DNA of 38,233 nucleotides from Candidatus Sulfotelmatobacter sp. (GCA_030041415.1 JASHNX010000069.1:1-38233); one strand, 5' to 3'; shown: positions 26,201 to 34,282, counted from the stretch's first letter. Notes: a model not told the origin generated them from the letters alone. Made by a program: numbers and translations.

Positions 26201-26814
26201 ACATCACCAATCTGAATCTGGAGCGGAACGTCAGCACCCAAGACATTCCTTTCTATTTTTCCGGGTTGCTGTCCTACGATCTGCCCGTCGGCGAAGGACG
26301 TGCAGTCAATCTGCGGGGCTGGGCCAATGGGGCCCTCGGCGGGTGGACGGTGACGGCCGTTGTCGCTCTTAGTGACGGGCAGCCGATCGCCACTCCCAAC
26401 GGCACGGGCGACATTTGGTTCAATCAACGCCCCGATATCATTGGCAACTGCGGTAAGGGCGCGCCCAGGATCGTTGCGGAATGGTTCAATTACACCTGCA
26501 TGGCGCAGCCGCCAAGCCAATACCTGCCGGGGACCGCCCCATCCATACTGCCCGGCATCCGCGCCGACGGCGCACACGATCTGGATCTTTCGATCACTAA
26601 ACATTTCAAGATAGGCGAGCACAAGGATCTCGAGTTCCGAGCCGCCGCTTACAATTTCACGAACTCAATTCAGTTCGGGTATCCGAATATTCTCTGGGTT
26701 CCGCCAACGTCCGGCACACAGCCTACTGCCGCTCAGATGCAGGGCTTCGGCCAAATCACGAACCAGGCAAATACCCCGCGTCAATTTAGTTTCGAGGCGC
26801 GGTTCAAGTTCTAG
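23251..26814 (+). CDS. Oar-like TonB-dependent receptor with carboxypeptidase-regulatory-like domain
   Basis: A 1187-residue outer-membrane protein of the large Acidobacteriota Oar/SusC-like class. It has a signal peptide (about 1-26), a carboxypeptidase-regulatory-like beta-sandwich (about 30-115: GSLSGLVTDSSGAAIAGAAVKLTNIDTG, GLYSFLSLVPGNYQLKVEQSGF), a plug-like region (about 120-260, with TRDIFGLVQLVPGV), then a long barrel ending in an aromatic FEARFKF. These proteins are thought to import or bind oligosaccharides and other large substrates. AAGGAGG with good spacing supports the ATG. The next gene starts 30 bases after the stop, and the upstream element is shared with the SelA-like/GH26 operon, which points to a glycan-derived substrate. 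The substrate itself is unknown. Confidence 0.93.
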   Translation: MKLLICLRIGVRVLLGLGLAASLLAQVAGRGSLSGLVTDSSGAAIAGAAVKLTNIDTGVVVSGRTSAGGLYSFLSLVPGNYQLKVEQSGFKTSVQNKITVAVDAEQRVNMSLQVGGVSQEVTVSAAPDIVATTSSTTGQLIPSEVIERTPLLTRDIFGLVQLVPGVIPQDGNPTSLDSQRNEVSNFTINGAPQGTVYYTLDGSPLTIGENNQGVVIPAMEPPLDSVEEFEMETNVTPASIQTGAAGVISLVSKSGTNNFHGDVFGFARPNVLVSNDYFDRAAGQPVPDFHRYQWGGSFGGPIKRNKVFFFGDYEGTQQASIATTTLTVPTAAEKLGDFSGDPGLTIYNPDPSTWAAGPTPCIAPATICPQPFPGNKIPKGMINPIAAKYLQYWPAPNFPTSGTYHPLNFFASGSSPLAVERFDVRLDDNLKSNQHLFGRVSVAREHDSTPNYFNNLFYPASLNFNHDGNLMLGYDRTISSNTVLQLRGSATRHYENDGPQAQAGFNQTTLGFPSSLEASSTYPSIPYMYLTGNGNDAPASLGSPTFSFFTFATTNYDFSATLNTVKGRHQLSLGWDFQMFYMNVGQTLDPAGAYQFAPDATSSSVPAADGDAFASFLLGIGSLDQGQPNWTTDVFGANSNRYDALFIQDGWHATDKLTINAGLRWDLFLGATERYNRMEYFDPTLEYKVNGVNLTGGEVFSNSAHRSPFLPNWRDFAPRFLLTYQFLKNAVVRGGFGISYGPSVHMAEINQFNDDSYLAETTWLASTLDPTGNYLIPGNSLSNPFPSGIVKPTDGSLGAATNVGLGVNSLLHSQPELTTYNFNFGVQYQFRNQVILSVAWVGSRGLHLPFSNQGNTDLNSLSLGTIAQYQGNLLNMVPYPYAAAITNPDAPWLGATQVPKWVMLEKFPQFSYGPSPNSVGAGSGVLEWGVPWGDSIYHSLQAKLEKRLTQHFTTLLSFTWGKLITDDNAGSLAFNGNNFAQAQDITNLNLERNVSTQDIPFYFSGLLSYDLPVGEGRAVNLRGWANGALGGWTVTAVVALSDGQPIATPNGTGDIWFNQRPDIIGNCGKGAPRIVAEWFNYTCMAQPPSQYLPGTAPSILPGIRADGAHDLDLSITKHFKIGEHKDLEFRAAAYNFTNSIQFGYPNILWVPPTSGTQPTAAQMQGFGQITNQANTPRQFSFEARFKF

Positions 26815-26844
26815 GCATGTGGTCACCTCAATCGAGGCAATCTG

Positions 26845-29103
26845 ATGGCTACTTCACGGCGTACTTTCTTGGGGACAACTATCGGCGCTGCTGCGTTAAC
26901 GGCCGTTCGCCCTCTGGCTGATGCAGTCGTTCCGTCAGCTCAAAATGCAACTTCGTCCGCGGCCGATGCCGCGGTAGTCCGGGTGCACGCAGCGCCGAAC
27001 CAGGTCGTGAACTCCTTTGATCCCGATCAGGCTTTCGCGACATCGATGGACATTCAATCGCGCGAATCGATCGATAAGATCTACACGCCGGAAAGCGTAA
27101 AAGTTTGCCTGTCTGCGGGCTGGGGGCCGATCAGCTACCGCCTGCATACTCCTGAGACCATCGATTATTGGCACTGGAATCCCAACGGCCGATGGACGGA
27201 TGAAGCAAAGAAATGCGGATATTTCGTCGGCAGCTCGGAACTGGCCGAACCGATTCGCGATTCATTTGGCTTCAGTCTCCCCCATCGTGGCTGCACCCAC
27301 AATGGCGGCACCGAGAGCGGCTATTCCCGCCTGACGGATGGTGATCCTAAAACCTTTTGGAAGAGTAACCCTTATTTGACTAAAGCATTCACCCATGAAG
27401 ACGACTCCCTACATCCGCAATGGATCATCGTCGACCTGGGCGAATACTACGACGTGAACGCGATCCGCATCGACTGGTGCGAACCATGCGCCAGTGAGTA
27501 CGAAGTCCAGTATTGGGTGGGAGCCGATCCCATGAACTGGGAAGAACCAGCCATGGATTCTACGGGCCAGGGCGGCGAGTATCTTCCTGTTGCCAATCAA
27601 GCGATGGGCAATTGGTTCCGTTTCCCCAAAGGTACTGTTCACGATGGCAAAGGTGGAAGCGCAACGCTGAAACTGGCGGACAATCTCATCTCAACCCGTT
27701 GGCTTCGCGTCGTGATGACGCGTTCGTCCAATCAACCCGGCCCGCATGGAAACGATGACGTTCGGCATCGAGTGGGCTACGCGATCTATGAAGTTTACGT
27801 TGGTCGACTGCAGGGGGATGGCAAGTTCGCGGATTTTGTGAAACACGCACCCGACGGCCGCAAACAGACCGCTACGTATTGCTCTTCGACCGATCCATGG
27901 CACACCGCGGAAGACCTGAGTCCCTATGGAGACCAGACCGGCTGGGATCTTTTCTTCACCAGCGGCATCACGAACGGCCTACCTGCACTCATAACCGTTC
28001 CTCTGATTTACAGCGTTCCCGAAGATGCTGCGGCTATGGTCGATTATCTGAAAAAGCGTGGCTATCCCATCAGCTGGGTCGAAATGGATGAAGAAGCCGA
28101 CGGGCAGTACTACATGCCGGAGGACTACGCTGCACTTTATATTCAGTTTGCGGACGCGATGCTCAAAGTCGATCCCACGCTCAAGGGTAAGTTGGGTGGG
28201 CCAGTGTTCCAGGGTATTAACCAGGACGTCTCGGTATGGCCCGATGCGCGAGGAGACAAGTCCTGGTTTGGCCGCTTTTACGATTATCTGAAATCGCACA
28301 ATCGTCAGGCGGACCTGTCATTCGCCTCATTTGAAATCTATCCCTACGAAGCCTGCACCATGAAGTGGGACGATTTGTACCGTAACCGCGAACTCACGCG
28401 TAAAACTCTGCAGGCCTTTCGCGATGACGGATTGCCAGCGTCGATTCCGCTCATGAACACCGAAAGCAATCTCTGCGGTTCGCTTTCGATCTACATGTCC
28501 GACATTTTCTCGGCTCTGTGGCTGGCCGATAATGTTGGCAGCTTTTTTGCCGAAGGCGGCGCGCTTTACGTTCATTCGCCCATCGAACCGAGCGGTATCG
28601 AGCATGGCTGCCAGGGCTGGGCAATTTGGGGAAATGCGCTTTGGGACCGCGATGCAAAGATCATTGGCTATACTGCCTTCTACTATGCCAGTCAGATGAT
28701 CAATAACGAGTGGGTCACGCATCGCAGCGGCACTCATCATCTGCACACTGTCGATGTCGGAATCGTAGACCCCGCCGGAAATGCTCTGGTCACAAGCTAT
28801 GCTGTCAGGCGCCCGGACGGCCAATGGGCTCTGCTGCTTATCAACAAAGATAGAGATCATGCGCACTCCGTTCGAATCGCCTTTGACGGCGCGGGCGGCG
28901 CAGGATATTTTGCAGGAACCGTTCGGACGGTCACGTTTGGCAGCGAACAATACGTTTGGCACGGCGAGAATGCCTCAGCCCACGCCGATCCTAACTTGCC
29001 GCCTGTAATTGCGTCCGTTGATGCCTCCGCGCAAACTGTGTTCGTGCTCCCCAACGCTTCGATCACCGTTTTGCGCGGCGAAGTCCAAGGCCTTGCGGCC
29101 TAG
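26845..29103 (+). CDS. Tat-exported discoidin-domain glycoside hydrolase-like protein
   Basis: A 752-residue exported protein. It has a Tat signal (SRRTFLG, residues 4-10, then an Ala-rich hydrophobic stretch), a discoidin/F5-8C-like carbohydrate-binding module (about 140-320: GYSRLTDGDPKTFWKSNPYL, WIIVDLGEYYDVNAIRIDW, TRWLRVVMTRSS), and a TIM-barrel-like region (about 365-640). The phrase EMDEEADGQY matches the EIGNEPD-type acid/base site of GH-A families (probably E417), and LMNTESNLCG offers a nucleophile (E540). A C-terminal beta-sandwich (about 655-750) follows. It resembles GH39/GH79-type enzymes but I cannot fix the family. It is 30 bases after the receptor gene, in an operon with it. 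Confidence 0.78.
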   Translation: MATSRRTFLGTTIGAAALTAVRPLADAVVPSAQNATSSAADAAVVRVHAAPNQVVNSFDPDQAFATSMDIQSRESIDKIYTPESVKVCLSAGWGPISYRLHTPETIDYWHWNPNGRWTDEAKKCGYFVGSSELAEPIRDSFGFSLPHRGCTHNGGTESGYSRLTDGDPKTFWKSNPYLTKAFTHEDDSLHPQWIIVDLGEYYDVNAIRIDWCEPCASEYEVQYWVGADPMNWEEPAMDSTGQGGEYLPVANQAMGNWFRFPKGTVHDGKGGSATLKLADNLISTRWLRVVMTRSSNQPGPHGNDDVRHRVGYAIYEVYVGRLQGDGKFADFVKHAPDGRKQTATYCSSTDPWHTAEDLSPYGDQTGWDLFFTSGITNGLPALITVPLIYSVPEDAAAMVDYLKKRGYPISWVEMDEEADGQYYMPEDYAALYIQFADAMLKVDPTLKGKLGGPVFQGINQDVSVWPDARGDKSWFGRFYDYLKSHNRQADLSFASFEIYPYEACTMKWDDLYRNRELTRKTLQAFRDDGLPASIPLMNTESNLCGSLSIYMSDIFSALWLADNVGSFFAEGGALYVHSPIEPSGIEHGCQGWAIWGNALWDRDAKIIGYTAFYYASQMINNEWVTHRSGTHHLHTVDVGIVDPAGNALVTSYAVRRPDGQWALLLINKDRDHAHSVRIAFDGAGGAGYFAGTVRTVTFGSEQYVWHGENASAHADPNLPPVIASVDASAQTVFVLPNASITVLRGEVQGLAA

Positions 29104-29222
29104 GAATTGGGCTGTCGTTACCTTATCCGTTTGCAACCCTCCATAATCGCAGTGGCGCCCCACTGGTTCGGGAAAGCCAAGCGCAGTTGTGTAGAGCCAC
29201 TCCGTTTGCTAGTTTGGCGTAG

Positions 29223-30596
29223 ATGCCGCCTGCCCCCGAACAACTCAACGGGACCCAGCTCAACAGAAACATCGAGGCTCTTTACCGGGCGGAATCGGGA
29301 CGCGTTCTGGCGACGCTCGTCCGCCTCCTGGGAGACCTCGATCTCGCCGAAGAGGCCATGCATGAAGCCTTCACCGCCGCCCTGGAGTCCTGGCCTCAGG
29401 CTGGTATTCCGGAAAAACCGCGCCCCTGGCTCATTTCAACGGCACGCTTCAAGGCCATCGACGGGATGCGACGTCGCGCGCGCTTTGATGACGCAACACA
29501 AAAAGATTTTGTGGTCTACACAGAAGCGCAGATCAATGACGCGCGCGACAACACAGCGCGCGGCCACGAAGTCGCCCTCGTCGGAAAGATCGATAGCAAG
29601 GCGATCGACGATGACGAGATCGAAGACGATCGCCTCCGCCTGATCTTCACCTGCTGCCATCCCGCGCTGCCCCCCGAACAACAGGTTGCGCTCACCCTGC
29701 GCGAAATCTGCGGTCTGACCACCGAGGAGATTGCCCGCGCCTTTCTGGTTACGCCGGCAACGCTCGCCCAACGCATCGTGCGCGCCAAGGCTCTCATCCG
29801 CGGTAAGTCGATTCCTTATCAGGTGCCAGGCTCGCAGGAACTACCAGCGCGATTGGAAGCTGTTCTCCTGGTCATATATCTGATTTTCAACGAAGGATAC
29901 TCGTCTGTAACGGCCGGCGCCGAACTCAGCGCCGAAGTCAGCAACGAGGCGATCCGCCTGGGGAGGCTGCTTCTCGAACTTCTTCCGCAACCTGAGGTGA
30001 TGGGACTGTTAGGGCTTATGCTGCTGCAGGAGTCGCGCCGCGCCGCCCGAACCTCCCCCGACGGAGACTTGATCCTGCTAGAGCAGCAGGACCGGTCGTT
30101 GTGGAATAAAGACCAGATCGCCGAAGGCATTGCGTTTACCGAAAGCGCTCTTCGATCGCGCCGCTTCGGCGCCTACACTCTGCAGGCGGCCATTGCGGCC
30201 GTTCACGCCAGCAGTTCCTCCGCGGCATCCACGGACTGGGGCCAGATTACGCTGCTCTACGACGGGTTGCTTCGGATTCAGGCATCCCCTGTGGTCGAAC
30301 TGAACCGCGCCGTAGCCGTTGCCATGAGTGAAGGCCCAGAGCGGGGTCTTCGTCTGATCGATGACCTGCTCGAACGGGATGAACTTTCTAACTACTACCT
30401 CGCGCACTCTGCCCGGGCGGATCTGTGCCGCAGATTAGGACGGATTGCGGAGGCCCTCGCTTCCTATGAGAAGGCGCTCGCCCTCGTTATGACTGGCAAA
30501 GATAAAGATGCGAAGGGAAAAGATCGGCAGGAACCGGAGCGGCGATTTCTGGCCATGCGGATTCAGGAATTGAAACAAAACAGTTCGTCTGCCTAG
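29223..30596 (+). CDS. ECF42-type RNA polymerase sigma factor with C-terminal TPR-like extension
   Basis: A 457-residue sigma factor, far longer than ordinary ECF factors. Sigma2 is at about 20-90 (ALYRAESGRVLATLVRLLGDLDLAEEAMHEAF, then PRPWLISTARFKAIDGMRRRAR). Sigma4 is at about 140-195 (RLIFTCCHPALPPEQQVALTLREICGLTTEEIARAFLVTPATLAQRIVRAK). The extension of about 250 residues begins with the ECF42 hallmark YLIFNEGYSS and contains TPR-like helices. ECF42 factors are typically encoded beside YCII/DGPF proteins and are not paired with anti-sigma factors; the extension is thought to control activity. The YCII/DGPF gene here is 5 kb downstream at 35814. No clear ribosome site precedes the ATG. 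Confidence 0.92.
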   Translation: MPPAPEQLNGTQLNRNIEALYRAESGRVLATLVRLLGDLDLAEEAMHEAFTAALESWPQAGIPEKPRPWLISTARFKAIDGMRRRARFDDATQKDFVVYTEAQINDARDNTARGHEVALVGKIDSKAIDDDEIEDDRLRLIFTCCHPALPPEQQVALTLREICGLTTEEIARAFLVTPATLAQRIVRAKALIRGKSIPYQVPGSQELPARLEAVLLVIYLIFNEGYSSVTAGAELSAEVSNEAIRLGRLLLELLPQPEVMGLLGLMLLQESRRAARTSPDGDLILLEQQDRSLWNKDQIAEGIAFTESALRSRRFGAYTLQAAIAAVHASSSSAASTDWGQITLLYDGLLRIQASPVVELNRAVAVAMSEGPERGLRLIDDLLERDELSNYYLAHSARADLCRRLGRIAEALASYEKALALVMTGKDKDAKGKDRQEPERRFLAMRIQELKQNSSSA

Positions 30597-30611
30597 CGGT
30601 CGAACTGTCCT

Positions 30612-30638
30612 ACTCAAGCGAAAAGCGGGTTTGAATGG
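30612..30638. repeat. Dispersed hairpin repeat, copy 1
   Basis: An imperfect inverted repeat of the form ACTCAAGC-AAAAGCGG-TTGAATGG. It is nearly identical to 34905-34930, differing by one substitution and a two-for-one change. It can fold with TCAAGC against GTTTGA. From memory, elements of this kind recur between genes in Acidobacteriota genomes. Confidence 0.6.
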
Positions 30639-30650
30639 GCGCGCCGCCCA
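30636..30650 (+). terminator. GC-rich hairpin after the sigma-factor gene
   Basis: TGGGCG and CGCCCA form a perfect six-base-pair stem around CGC, 40 bases after the sigma-factor stop and directly following the repeat hairpin. There is no T-run, so termination is inferred. Confidence 0.4.
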
Positions 30651-30766
30651 GATGCCAGACAGGAGCGGGACAAGAAAAGAGGGGTCCGACGACAGTGATT
30701 CCGGACGCGGGTTCCCCATTTCAACGCCTTGAAAGCTCAATCCGAACGGTGCCAGCCGTCGCACAT

Positions 30767-30919
30767 TCAGTTCTTTTTTGCAATTGCGGATCGCATCGTT
30801 GGTTCGCCGAACGCAACACACTGTGCGATCAGAGCCAGCACCCAGAGGTACCACGGAATCGGGTCATGATAATGAAATTGCAGGATGACACACACCAACA
30901 GGAGCAAGCCGTTCAACAT
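30767..30919 (-). CDS. Small two-helix membrane peptide (50 residues)
   Basis: A short gene below the usual length cutoffs. AGGAGG lies six to seven bases before the ATG at 30919. The product has two hydrophobic stretches: residues 3-15 (NGLLLLVCVILQF) and 23-37 (WYLWVLALIAQCVAF), joined by HYHDPIPW. A basic tail RSAIAKKN precedes the TGA. Trp, Pro and His at the turn and the positively charged C-terminus fit an inner-membrane hairpin. It lies opposite to the sigma-factor and phosphatase genes between which it sits. The ribosome site and hydrophobic pattern are the main support; no homologue is recognised. Confidence 0.6.
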   Translation of the reverse strand: MLNGLLLLVCVILQFHYHDPIPWYLWVLALIAQCVAFGEPTMRSAIAKKN

Positions 30920-31043
30920 AGTTTTCCTCCTAACGGACTTTTTAGGTTGAAGGCGAACTGTAGCACGGAGGCAAGAGCGAGTCAGTGATCAGGGATACGC
31001 TTCCCGTGCTTCACATCACAGCGTTGCACTTCCGCACGCTAAT

Positions 31044-32471
31044 ATGCTTGCGCGAGTGAGCGAAGTGGCTGGAAATCAAGCAATGCTAACGCCCCGCGCT
31101 GAATTCGCCTACATCATTCTCGCCACGATTTTTCTGTTCATCGGGGTTGCCGAATGCTGCATTGGTGCGGCCCGCGCCGGCAGCTCCCGGCGGATTCTAG
31201 TGTGGGGCGGCATCTTCAATGCAATGTACGGAGTTCGGCTGTTTGCCGAGGTGCCGGCCGCCTTCAGTTTGATCGCAGGACCGCTCTCGACTTACTCCTC
31301 GCAGATCATATGGATCATCACCTATGTGATCCTCATTCCAGGGATGTTGTTTTGGGCGGAGCTAAGCCTCGGCGCTCTACGCCGCTTATTGCGAATCATG
31401 GTGATTCCGACCTGTGCAGTTGCGGTCGCCGGCATTTCTGCTGTTCTGCTCCACAGACCTCCCAACAGTTTCATGCCCTATGACAATGTGCTGGCGATTT
31501 GCTTACTTCTTGTCATAGCGGTAACCAATGTTTTCCCGCGCATCGGGAGGAAGTACTTGGTAATCCAAAGCCGGGTATCGGCGGCTGGCACCTTACTTCT
31601 TGCGGCTGCGGTCATGTATGAGAATTCAAGAACATTTCTCAGCCTGCGTGAATATCGACTCTCCGGGCCGCTGGCCTTTGCGCTCTTTGTGTTCTCGCAA
31701 GGATGGGTCGCAGCAGAAAAAGTGTTTGCAGACGAACGCCGCTTGCTCGCGATCGAGAATGAACTCGCCGTCGCCCGCGAAATACAAGCTTCCATTCTAC
31801 CCAGCGACGTTCCCAAACTAAGCCGTCTGCGGATCAGCGCGGCTTATCGCCCGATGACCGCCGTAGCAGGAGATTTCTACTGGTTCATCGCCGTCGATCC
31901 GCACCGGGCTGGTTTCTTGGTCGCCGATGTCTCTGGACACGGTGTTCCAGCCGCGCTTATTGCCTCGATGATCAAAGTGGCAATGCAGTCGGTTGTCTCC
32001 TGCGCGAATGATCCACCATCCGTGCTGCGCGGGTTGGAACGCTCCCTTTCCGGACAGCTACGAGGCCAGTTCGTGTCGGCAGCGTACTTATGGCTCGATA
32101 CTGAAAGCCACAAGGCACTCTACTCGGCTGCCGGACATCCGCCGCTTCTTCGCTGGAGCCAAGGTGAGCTGGAGCGCATTCAGAGCAACGGACTGATCTT
32201 TGGGGTATTGCCGGACTGCGATTATCCGGTTCTTGAGATTTCAATCGCCAAAGATGATCGTTTTCTGCTCTACACAGATGGTTTGATTGAGCCGGAAAAC
32301 GTCAACGGCGAGCCGTTTGGGGACAGGAAGCTGGAGGAAGTCGTGCGCGGGAACCAGTTTCGTCCTTCTTCGGAGCTGTCTGATCGATTGCTTTCTGAAC
32401 TAAGGCAGTGGCAGCCAGCGTCGGCAGCGCAGCAAGACGACATCACTCTCATCGTGATCGACGTGCTTTAG
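31044..32471 (+). CDS. Membrane-anchored PP2C/SpoIIE-type serine/threonine phosphatase
   Basis: A 475-residue signalling phosphatase. The first ~225 residues hold about six or seven TM helices of an unassigned sensor region. A linker helix ENELAVAREIQASILPS (239-253, the RsbU-like entry signature) leads into the catalytic domain, with metal ligands D277 in AGDFYW, D295 in VADVSGHG and D465/D466 in QDDITLIVI. It would dephosphorylate an anti-sigma-factor antagonist or a similar protein; none is encoded nearby. The ATG at 31044 and a second at 31083 both fit, since neither has a strong ribosome site. It is convergent with the methyltransferase-family gene, with 13 bases between stops. Confidence 0.9.
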   Translation: MLARVSEVAGNQAMLTPRAEFAYIILATIFLFIGVAECCIGAARAGSSRRILVWGGIFNAMYGVRLFAEVPAAFSLIAGPLSTYSSQIIWIITYVILIPGMLFWAELSLGALRRLLRIMVIPTCAVAVAGISAVLLHRPPNSFMPYDNVLAICLLLVIAVTNVFPRIGRKYLVIQSRVSAAGTLLLAAAVMYENSRTFLSLREYRLSGPLAFALFVFSQGWVAAEKVFADERRLLAIENELAVAREIQASILPSDVPKLSRLRISAAYRPMTAVAGDFYWFIAVDPHRAGFLVADVSGHGVPAALIASMIKVAMQSVVSCANDPPSVLRGLERSLSGQLRGQFVSAAYLWLDTESHKALYSAAGHPPLLRWSQGELERIQSNGLIFGVLPDCDYPVLEISIAKDDRFLLYTDGLIEPENVNGEPFGDRKLEEVVRGNQFRPSSELSDRLLSELRQWQPASAAQQDDITLIVIDVL

Positions 32472-32484
32472 AGAAAGATGTCAT

Positions 32485-33174
32485 TTACCAGAGAAGAGGG
32501 ACGAGCCGGAAGCGTGTGCGCAGGCAGTAGTCGGCGTAGCCAGGCAGTTCCTGGCGCAGAACCGTTTCTTCGTTGAGGAGCCGGAAAACGATCAGCGGAA
32601 GTAGGAGGGCAAAGACGGGCAGGGCAAAGTAGGAGCCCAGCGCCAGCGGCGTGAACAACAACCACATCGCCGCGCCTAAATACATGGGATGGCGTACGAC
32701 GCCGTAGGGTCCGGTGGAAATCACTCTCTGTCCAGTCTCGACTCGAATCGTACTGGCAGCGAAACTGTTGCTCTTGAATGTCCAAAAAATCAGCAGGCAG
32801 CCGCCGAGAACGAATGCTTGCGCAACTGCCACCAGCCACAGGGGCGTGTGCGACCAGCCAAACCGATGATCGAAGCCAGGCAGCGGGAATGCGATCAGCA
32901 TCATCGCGGGGACGAGCATCATGATAACTTTCTGTTCACGCACAGTTTCCTGTCTCCACCCGCCTTTTAGCCTGCGCTCGATTAGTTGAGGATCGTGCCT
33001 ATAGAAGTAACCAAGAGCGGAAACAGCGAAGGCAAACATAATCACGAAATAAACCCAGCCCTGCCAAAACCTGAAGGAGCCAGCGGGAAGAAATAGAAAA
33101 CAACCCCACATAACTGGCATCAATACGAAGCGGAGGATCAATCTCGATTTGAGAGTCATCGGAGAAACTGCCAT
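32485..33174 (-). CDS. Isoprenylcysteine carboxyl methyltransferase-family membrane protein
   Basis: A 229-residue integral membrane protein with about five hydrophobic segments. The C-terminal half carries the ICMT/PEMT cofactor motif TGPYGVVRHPMYLGAAMW (about 152-169) and the late LLNEETVLRQELPGYADYCLRTRFRLVPLLW. These match bacterial ICMT-like S-adenosylmethionine methyltransferases. The substrate is unknown, and bacteria generally lack prenylated CaaX proteins, so lipid or small-molecule methylation is more likely. The ATG at 33174 has no strong ribosome site; a second Met at residue 6 is possible. It follows the MDR oxidoreductase on the same strand with a hairpin in the gap. Confidence 0.88.
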   Translation of the reverse strand: MAVSPMTLKSRLILRFVLMPVMWGCFLFLPAGSFRFWQGWVYFVIMFAFAVSALGYFYRHDPQLIERRLKGGWRQETVREQKVIMMLVPAMMLIAFPLPGFDHRFGWSHTPLWLVAVAQAFVLGGCLLIFWTFKSNSFAASTIRVETGQRVISTGPYGVVRHPMYLGAAMWLLFTPLALGSYFALPVFALLLPLIVFRLLNEETVLRQELPGYADYCLRTRFRLVPLLW

Positions 33175-33230
33175 GGTTCGTTCGGCGTTCGACCCTCGCT
33201 AATTCTCGTGGCAGGACGGACATCACTGCT

Positions 33231-33248
33231 GGCAAAGCCTCATTTGCC
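33231..33248 (-). terminator. Hairpin after the MDR oxidoreductase gene
   Basis: GGCAAA and TTTGCC pair around GCCTCA, extendable by a G-T and a C-G pair. It lies 25 bases past the oxidoreductase stop, before the methyltransferase-family gene. No T-run is seen. Confidence 0.4.
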
Positions 33249-33272
33249 GGAAGTCTCCGGTCGCCAACAATG

Positions 33273-34178
33273 TCAGGCCACCAGCAATATCTTCCCGACG
33301 GCGCCCTTTTCCGCCTCCGCTTGCGCTTCGGACGCGTCACCCAGCGGCAGTTTCTGGCTAATCGGAATTACCAGCTTGCCGTCCCGCACCGCTTCGGCCA
33401 TGAACTCGAGCGTTTTCCGGTCGAACTTCGAGAACACGTGCACCACCTTCACCGCTGGGTAAGTCGCGGCGTTCTGCGGCACCTGGACGACCGACGTGTA
33501 CACCCCTCCTGGCTTGACCTTGGCAATCAGCTTTTCGGCGATTCTTCCTCCGACCGTATCCGCCACCGCATCAAGCGGCGCGAGATTCGCAATCGCAGTA
33601 TCGTCGTCGGTTGCGACAACCTGGTCCGCACCGACGGACTTCGCCTCTTCCATCTGCCTCTTCAAGACACCAGCCATCACAGTCGCTCCGCGTTGTTTCG
33701 CAGTGAATACCGCTGAACGCCCAACATTTCCGGCTGCGCCCACGACCAGAACCGTCTGGCCCGCTTTGATCGCAGTTGCGGACATGAGCTGGCTGCCAGT
33801 TATCGTGACCAGCGGCAGCGCTGCCGCCTGAATCAAATCGAGCCCGTCGGGAACCTTTGCGAGAATCGCGGCTTTCACGGCGCAAAGTTCGGCGTAAGTG
33901 CTGTCCGCCATAGCGAACACCCGATCACCGACAGAAAAGCCTTCCACTTCCGGCCCAATCTTGATCGCGGTGCCCGAGATATCGGTTCCTATAATTCCGG
34001 GAAACTGGATGGGAGCGAGATCCTTCATTAGTCCGGCGCGCCGCTTGTAGTCGAGCGGATTCACACTCGTGGCGGCGACCCGAACCAGCACTTCGCCCTG
34101 ACCAGGCACCGGGTCAGGGTAGTCCTCGAACTTGAGTACCTCAGGACCGCCATACTGGTGGACAACAATTGCTTTCAT
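33273..34178 (-). CDS. NADP-dependent zinc-free MDR oxidoreductase (quinone reductase-like)
   Basis: A 301-residue medium-chain reductase. The N-terminal catalytic fold shows MKAIVVHQYGGPEVLKFEDYPDPVPGQGEVLVRVAATSVNPLDYKRR and GTDISGTAIKIG. The Rossmann dinucleotide motif is VLVVGAAGNVGRSAVFTAKQRGA (about 144-166). Structural and catalytic zinc cysteines are absent, as in quinone oxidoreductase and enone reductase relatives. It likely reduces quinones or reactive enones with NADPH in the cytoplasm. AAGGAG about nine bases before the ATG supports the start. It is not clearly linked in function to its neighbours. Confidence 0.92.
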   Translation of the reverse strand: MKAIVVHQYGGPEVLKFEDYPDPVPGQGEVLVRVAATSVNPLDYKRRAGLMKDLAPIQFPGIIGTDISGTAIKIGPEVEGFSVGDRVFAMADSTYAELCAVKAAILAKVPDGLDLIQAAALPLVTITGSQLMSATAIKAGQTVLVVGAAGNVGRSAVFTAKQRGATVMAGVLKRQMEEAKSVGADQVVATDDDTAIANLAPLDAVADTVGGRIAEKLIAKVKPGGVYTSVVQVPQNAATYPAVKVVHVFSKFDRKTLEFMAEAVRDGKLVIPISQKLPLGDASEAQAEAEKGAVGKILLVA

Positions 34179-34267
34179 ATTTCATCTCCTTCGTGCGGCC
34201 ACGCAAGCACACCTCTCACGAACAAACGCAAAGGTCATTTCTGGCGGTGGCGGTTTTTGGTAGCGTC

Positions 34268-34282
34268 CCGACTTCTAGTCGG
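34268..34282. repeat. Short perfect hairpin CCGACT-TCT-AGTCGG
   Basis: A six-base-pair stem with a three-base loop in the gap between the DUF6582-like gene and the MDR oxidoreductase gene, both on the minus strand. It could end the first transcript. Its sequence also resembles dispersed intergenic hairpins of this lineage, but no second copy is in the window. Confidence 0.35.

Larger units (their letters stand above)
30597..31043. other. 447-bp intergenic region with a repeat, a hairpin and a small ORF
   Basis: It holds one copy of the ACTCAAG..AAAAGCGG..TTGAATGG repeat (30612-30638), a hairpin TGGGCG/CGCCCA (30636-30650), and on the minus strand a 50-codon frame with a perfect ribosome site. 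The last 120 bases before the phosphatase gene show nothing recognisable. Confidence 0.7.

Noticed and set aside
25678-26622. 314-codon minus-strand frame
   Set aside because: Antisense shadow of the Oar-like receptor, Arg-rich and domain-free.
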